Positions 62,701 through 64,000 of a DNA stretch of 64,000 nucleotides are shown piece after piece. Source of the DNA: Neckera pumila (taxonomy: Eukaryota > Streptophyta > Bryopsida > Hypnales > Neckeraceae); contig OZ018417.1 of the NCBI GenBank assembly GCA_963969595.1, forward strand, positions 9,240,501 to 9,304,500, given 5' to 3'. The notes under the pieces were generated by a model. The model saw nothing but the letters and a program-made list of their open reading frames with translations. It had not been told where the DNA came from and did no database searches. The first letter of the stretch is position 1. Each line of letters begins with the position of its first letter. The position numbers and the translations under genes are program-made.

Positions 62701-64000
62701 CCCGATGCGGGGAACAGTGCACTGTTGTCAGAAAAAAAAATTAAAGAAAAAGAAAAAGAAAAAAGAAGAAGTTGTTAAAATGTTAAAAGAAGAAGTTGTT
62801 AAATAAATAAATAAATCTGACATGGCAGTCGCTTGGCCACATCAGCCTGGCCGTTTGGCAGCATTCCAGCATTCTTGCAAAGTTCCCATAGTCCGGGAAC
62901 TCGCAGTCTCCTAAAGGCCCGAATCTCCTCTAATGCTAATTTGAGCAAGTGCCAAAGGGTTGCACACTTTTATATACTTCTATAGACATGTTGGCCACCA
63001 ATTCTAAACCCTTTTAACACTGGCCCTTTATTAGTGAAGTTTTCAACAAAGCTTTTACTTGTTTTCTACAAATTTTGTTGTTCTTTTCTTAATTTTTTAT
63101 AATTGAAAGTTTTAAGCCATGCTACACACCTGTGGTCAACAAAGGCCTCCCACAATACTTATTCCAGTTTACCTTTGGATATTGTAAAGTTTTAATTAAC
63201 AGGTAACATATTAAATACGTACTTTTTCAACTTTCTTTTCCAAAGCTAGACTGTTGTCAAGATCTTTTGCCTTTTCAATCAAATCTGCCTTGGTTCTTTC
63301 TAGTTCCCTAATACATAAAATTTGACAGAGGAATACAAAGTAGCATAAACTACTTGGCCAATTGTCTTGAATATTTACAAGCGTAAAGCTTGCAAAGACG
63401 ATTAATTGTAACTTAAATGAATTCTATACTTAGGAAATTGTTTTCCAAATCTCACTTCAAAACTAAGCAAATGCAAGAATTAAAGTGTTTTGAAGGTTTA
63501 TTCATTGTAGTTATATTTGTCCCAAGAAATCAAAGATTCTCAACAAAAGAGCTCAAAGGAATAACAATAATTGCATAAAGAAGGATAGGATGTAGATACC
63601 TTGACATTTTTATACTTGGTACTCCCTCTTCGCGAAATCGGTCTATTGTGTCTTCATGTTCTCTCACTCTCTAAAATCAAACCACATTTCATAGTTCATA
63701 TAAGGAAGAGAATATGCAACATCATAGTGAAGCTTTAGCCATTAAATCAAGATTGTAGCACATACCACAAGTGCATTTTCTGCCACTTGTAAAATTTCCT
63801 ATTTGAATGGTAAATTGTTGGATATTTACCACTCATAAATTCAATTCACCACTCTTCACATTTTGCAACCTTCAACAATCATTAAAGTAATACAATGGAA
63901 AGAATACTAACTAACCTGATGGAGATCGACCACTTCATGCTGCACTCGAGCTAGTTCTTCATTTTGAAAAGAAATCTGGCGTTTTGCTTCAGCCAAATTT
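53782..64000 (-). CDS. Long coiled-coil protein, partial at both ends of what is visible
   Basis: Sixteen minus-strand exons join in frame to about 439 codons: 63916-64000 (continues beyond the window), 63766-63798, 63600-63670, 63223-63307, 61258-61293, 60567-60725, 59859-59900, 59105-59176, 58487-58621, 57199-57264, 57009-57085, 56859-56898, 56510-56602, 56244-56327, 55904-56032 and 53782-53892. The product is Lys, Glu and Gln-rich with heptad-like spacing throughout, for example LAEAKRQISFQNEELARVQH, LKVQALEVQLARVQSDLVN and KELVEKLQQQFRMQ. No enzymatic motif, membrane segment or signal was seen. All but two introns are phase 0. Candidates are a ZYP1/SYCP1-like synaptonemal-complex protein or another myosin-tail-like structural protein; I cannot choose. 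No stop codon was found, so the 3' end is not defined. Confidence 0.7.
54183..54396. repeat. TIR element family C, copy 2, in the last visible intron
   Basis: ACATTAGAAGAGATTTGAGG CCTCT at the left pairs with GGCCCTCCAATTTCCTCTAA TGT at the right. It is about 214 bp and contains GGGAACGCAAGATAACTG and a GTGCCACATCA segment. It lies in the intron between the exons ending at 55904 and starting at 53892 of the minus-strand gene. Confidence 0.7.
54616..55904 (+). repeat. TIR element family B, copy 5, abutting an exon
   Basis: The left end is TTAAAACCCCTAAAGGACCA. The interior keeps the family landmarks (GGAAAGCTTTGAATCATTCC near 54900, GTGAAGTGCAGCTGCCC near 55292). The right end reads ATAGTCATGGAACTTTAGGG then AATAACC and stops exactly at the exon-intron border of the minus-strand gene. 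A foldback element (about 55483-55772) is nested inside. Confidence 0.65.
55483..55772. repeat. Foldback element nested in family B copy 5
   Basis: Arms of about 65 bp pair: GTGAATTCATACCTACGTAC then CATAATCGTATATATTACGT on the left, ATTATTGTACGTAGGCATGA then ATTCATGAC on the right, with TGCACTAAATTAGTG against CACCAATTTAGTGC inside. Family B sequence resumes on both sides, so this is a later insertion. No ORF is present. Confidence 0.7.
61770..62040 (-). repeat. Possible retroposed 3' end (poly-A tail on minus strand)
   Basis: Read on the minus strand, about 200 bp of moderately GC-rich sequence ends CCATGTGCTTC followed by a dozen A. This looks like the polyadenylated 3' end of a LINE, SINE or processed copy. 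It lies in the 1.93-kb intron of the coiled-coil gene. A 112-codon frame covers it but has no recognised domain. Confidence 0.35.
61978..62258. repeat. Inverted repeat with perfect 29-bp arms
   Basis: The left arm 61978-62006 (CATTACAAAAAATTTCAGGC then CTCAACAAG) is exactly complementary to the right arm 62230-62258. About 223 bp lie between, including long T and A runs. CATTTGAGGGAG outside the left arm and CTCCAAATGG outside the right arm also pair partly. This is likely a young foldback MITE in the same intron. Confidence 0.8.
62655..62936. repeat. TIR element family C, copy 3
   Basis: GCATTAGAGGAGATTTGAGC CT on the left pairs with AGGCCCGAATCTCCTCTAAT GC on the right, the best preserved termini of the family. 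Inside are GATGCGGGGAACAGTGCACT, A-rich simple repeats, and CATAGTCCGGGAACTCG. It is the third element in the 61294-63222 intron region. Confidence 0.75.

Noticed and set aside
1..64000. CRISPR arrays, operons, rRNA genes and tRNA genes
   Set aside because: The tandem repeats lack spacer structure, all genes are spliced plant genes, and I could not identify a convincing tRNA or rRNA by eye.

Overview
The window is nuclear DNA from a land plant. It holds six spliced protein-coding genes, one of them partial, plus one broken intronless gene and one doubtful short gene. The genes sit as small GC-richer islands in very AT-rich intergenic DNA full of short inverted-repeat transposons. Introns are mostly 80-400 bp with GT-AG ends. 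The terpene synthase relic near 50 kb is of the microbial-like type (MTPSL), which is established knowledge for non-seed land plants and not for seed plants or green algae. With the compact introns and gene families this points to a bryophyte (liverwort or moss) or another non-seed plant. The species cannot be fixed from sequence alone.

Layout, left to right: (1) 0-15 kb holds a fasciclin-like protein gene (3.29-4.56 kb, +) between TIR elements, one of them interrupted by a 1.08 kb insertion. (2) 15-19 kb holds a small conserved, functionally unknown gene (16.4-18.3 kb, +) with what looks like a true U12-type AT-AC intron. (3) 19-24 kb is gene-free. It ends in a 25-bp minisatellite about 200 bp upstream of the next start codon. 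(4) 24.2-32.1 kb is a 23-exon VPS35L gene (retriever complex, +). (5) 33.8-36.5 kb is a p24-beta cargo receptor gene (+) whose first intron is mostly a decayed tandem repeat. (6) 36.5-41 kb is gene-free with nested transposons. (7) 42.4-46.8 kb is a class 3 lipase gene (+) with a probable leader intron and a spliced upstream ORF. (8) 47.4-50.7 kb is a small block bounded by related 70-bp repeats. It holds a TATA-led short ORF with a possible plastid transit peptide, a foldback element, and a terpene synthase with intact metal-binding motifs but a single-base frameshift. (9) 53.8-64 kb is a minus-strand gene for a long coiled-coil protein. It enters from beyond the right edge, and two of its introns are swollen by transposons.

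VPS35L and p24-beta both serve membrane traffic (endosomal recycling and ER-Golgi sorting), the lipase acts on membrane or storage lipid, and the fasciclin-like protein is extracellular. There is no operon logic and no sign of a co-regulated cluster. The most unusual material is in the gene structures (U12 intron, 12-nt microexon, transposon end used as a splice donor) and in the repeats, especially a family with TTAA next to CCCYTNAAGG ends that resembles piggyBac termini. Exon coordinates were derived by hand from splice signals, reading-frame continuity and family resemblance. Single junctions may be wrong.
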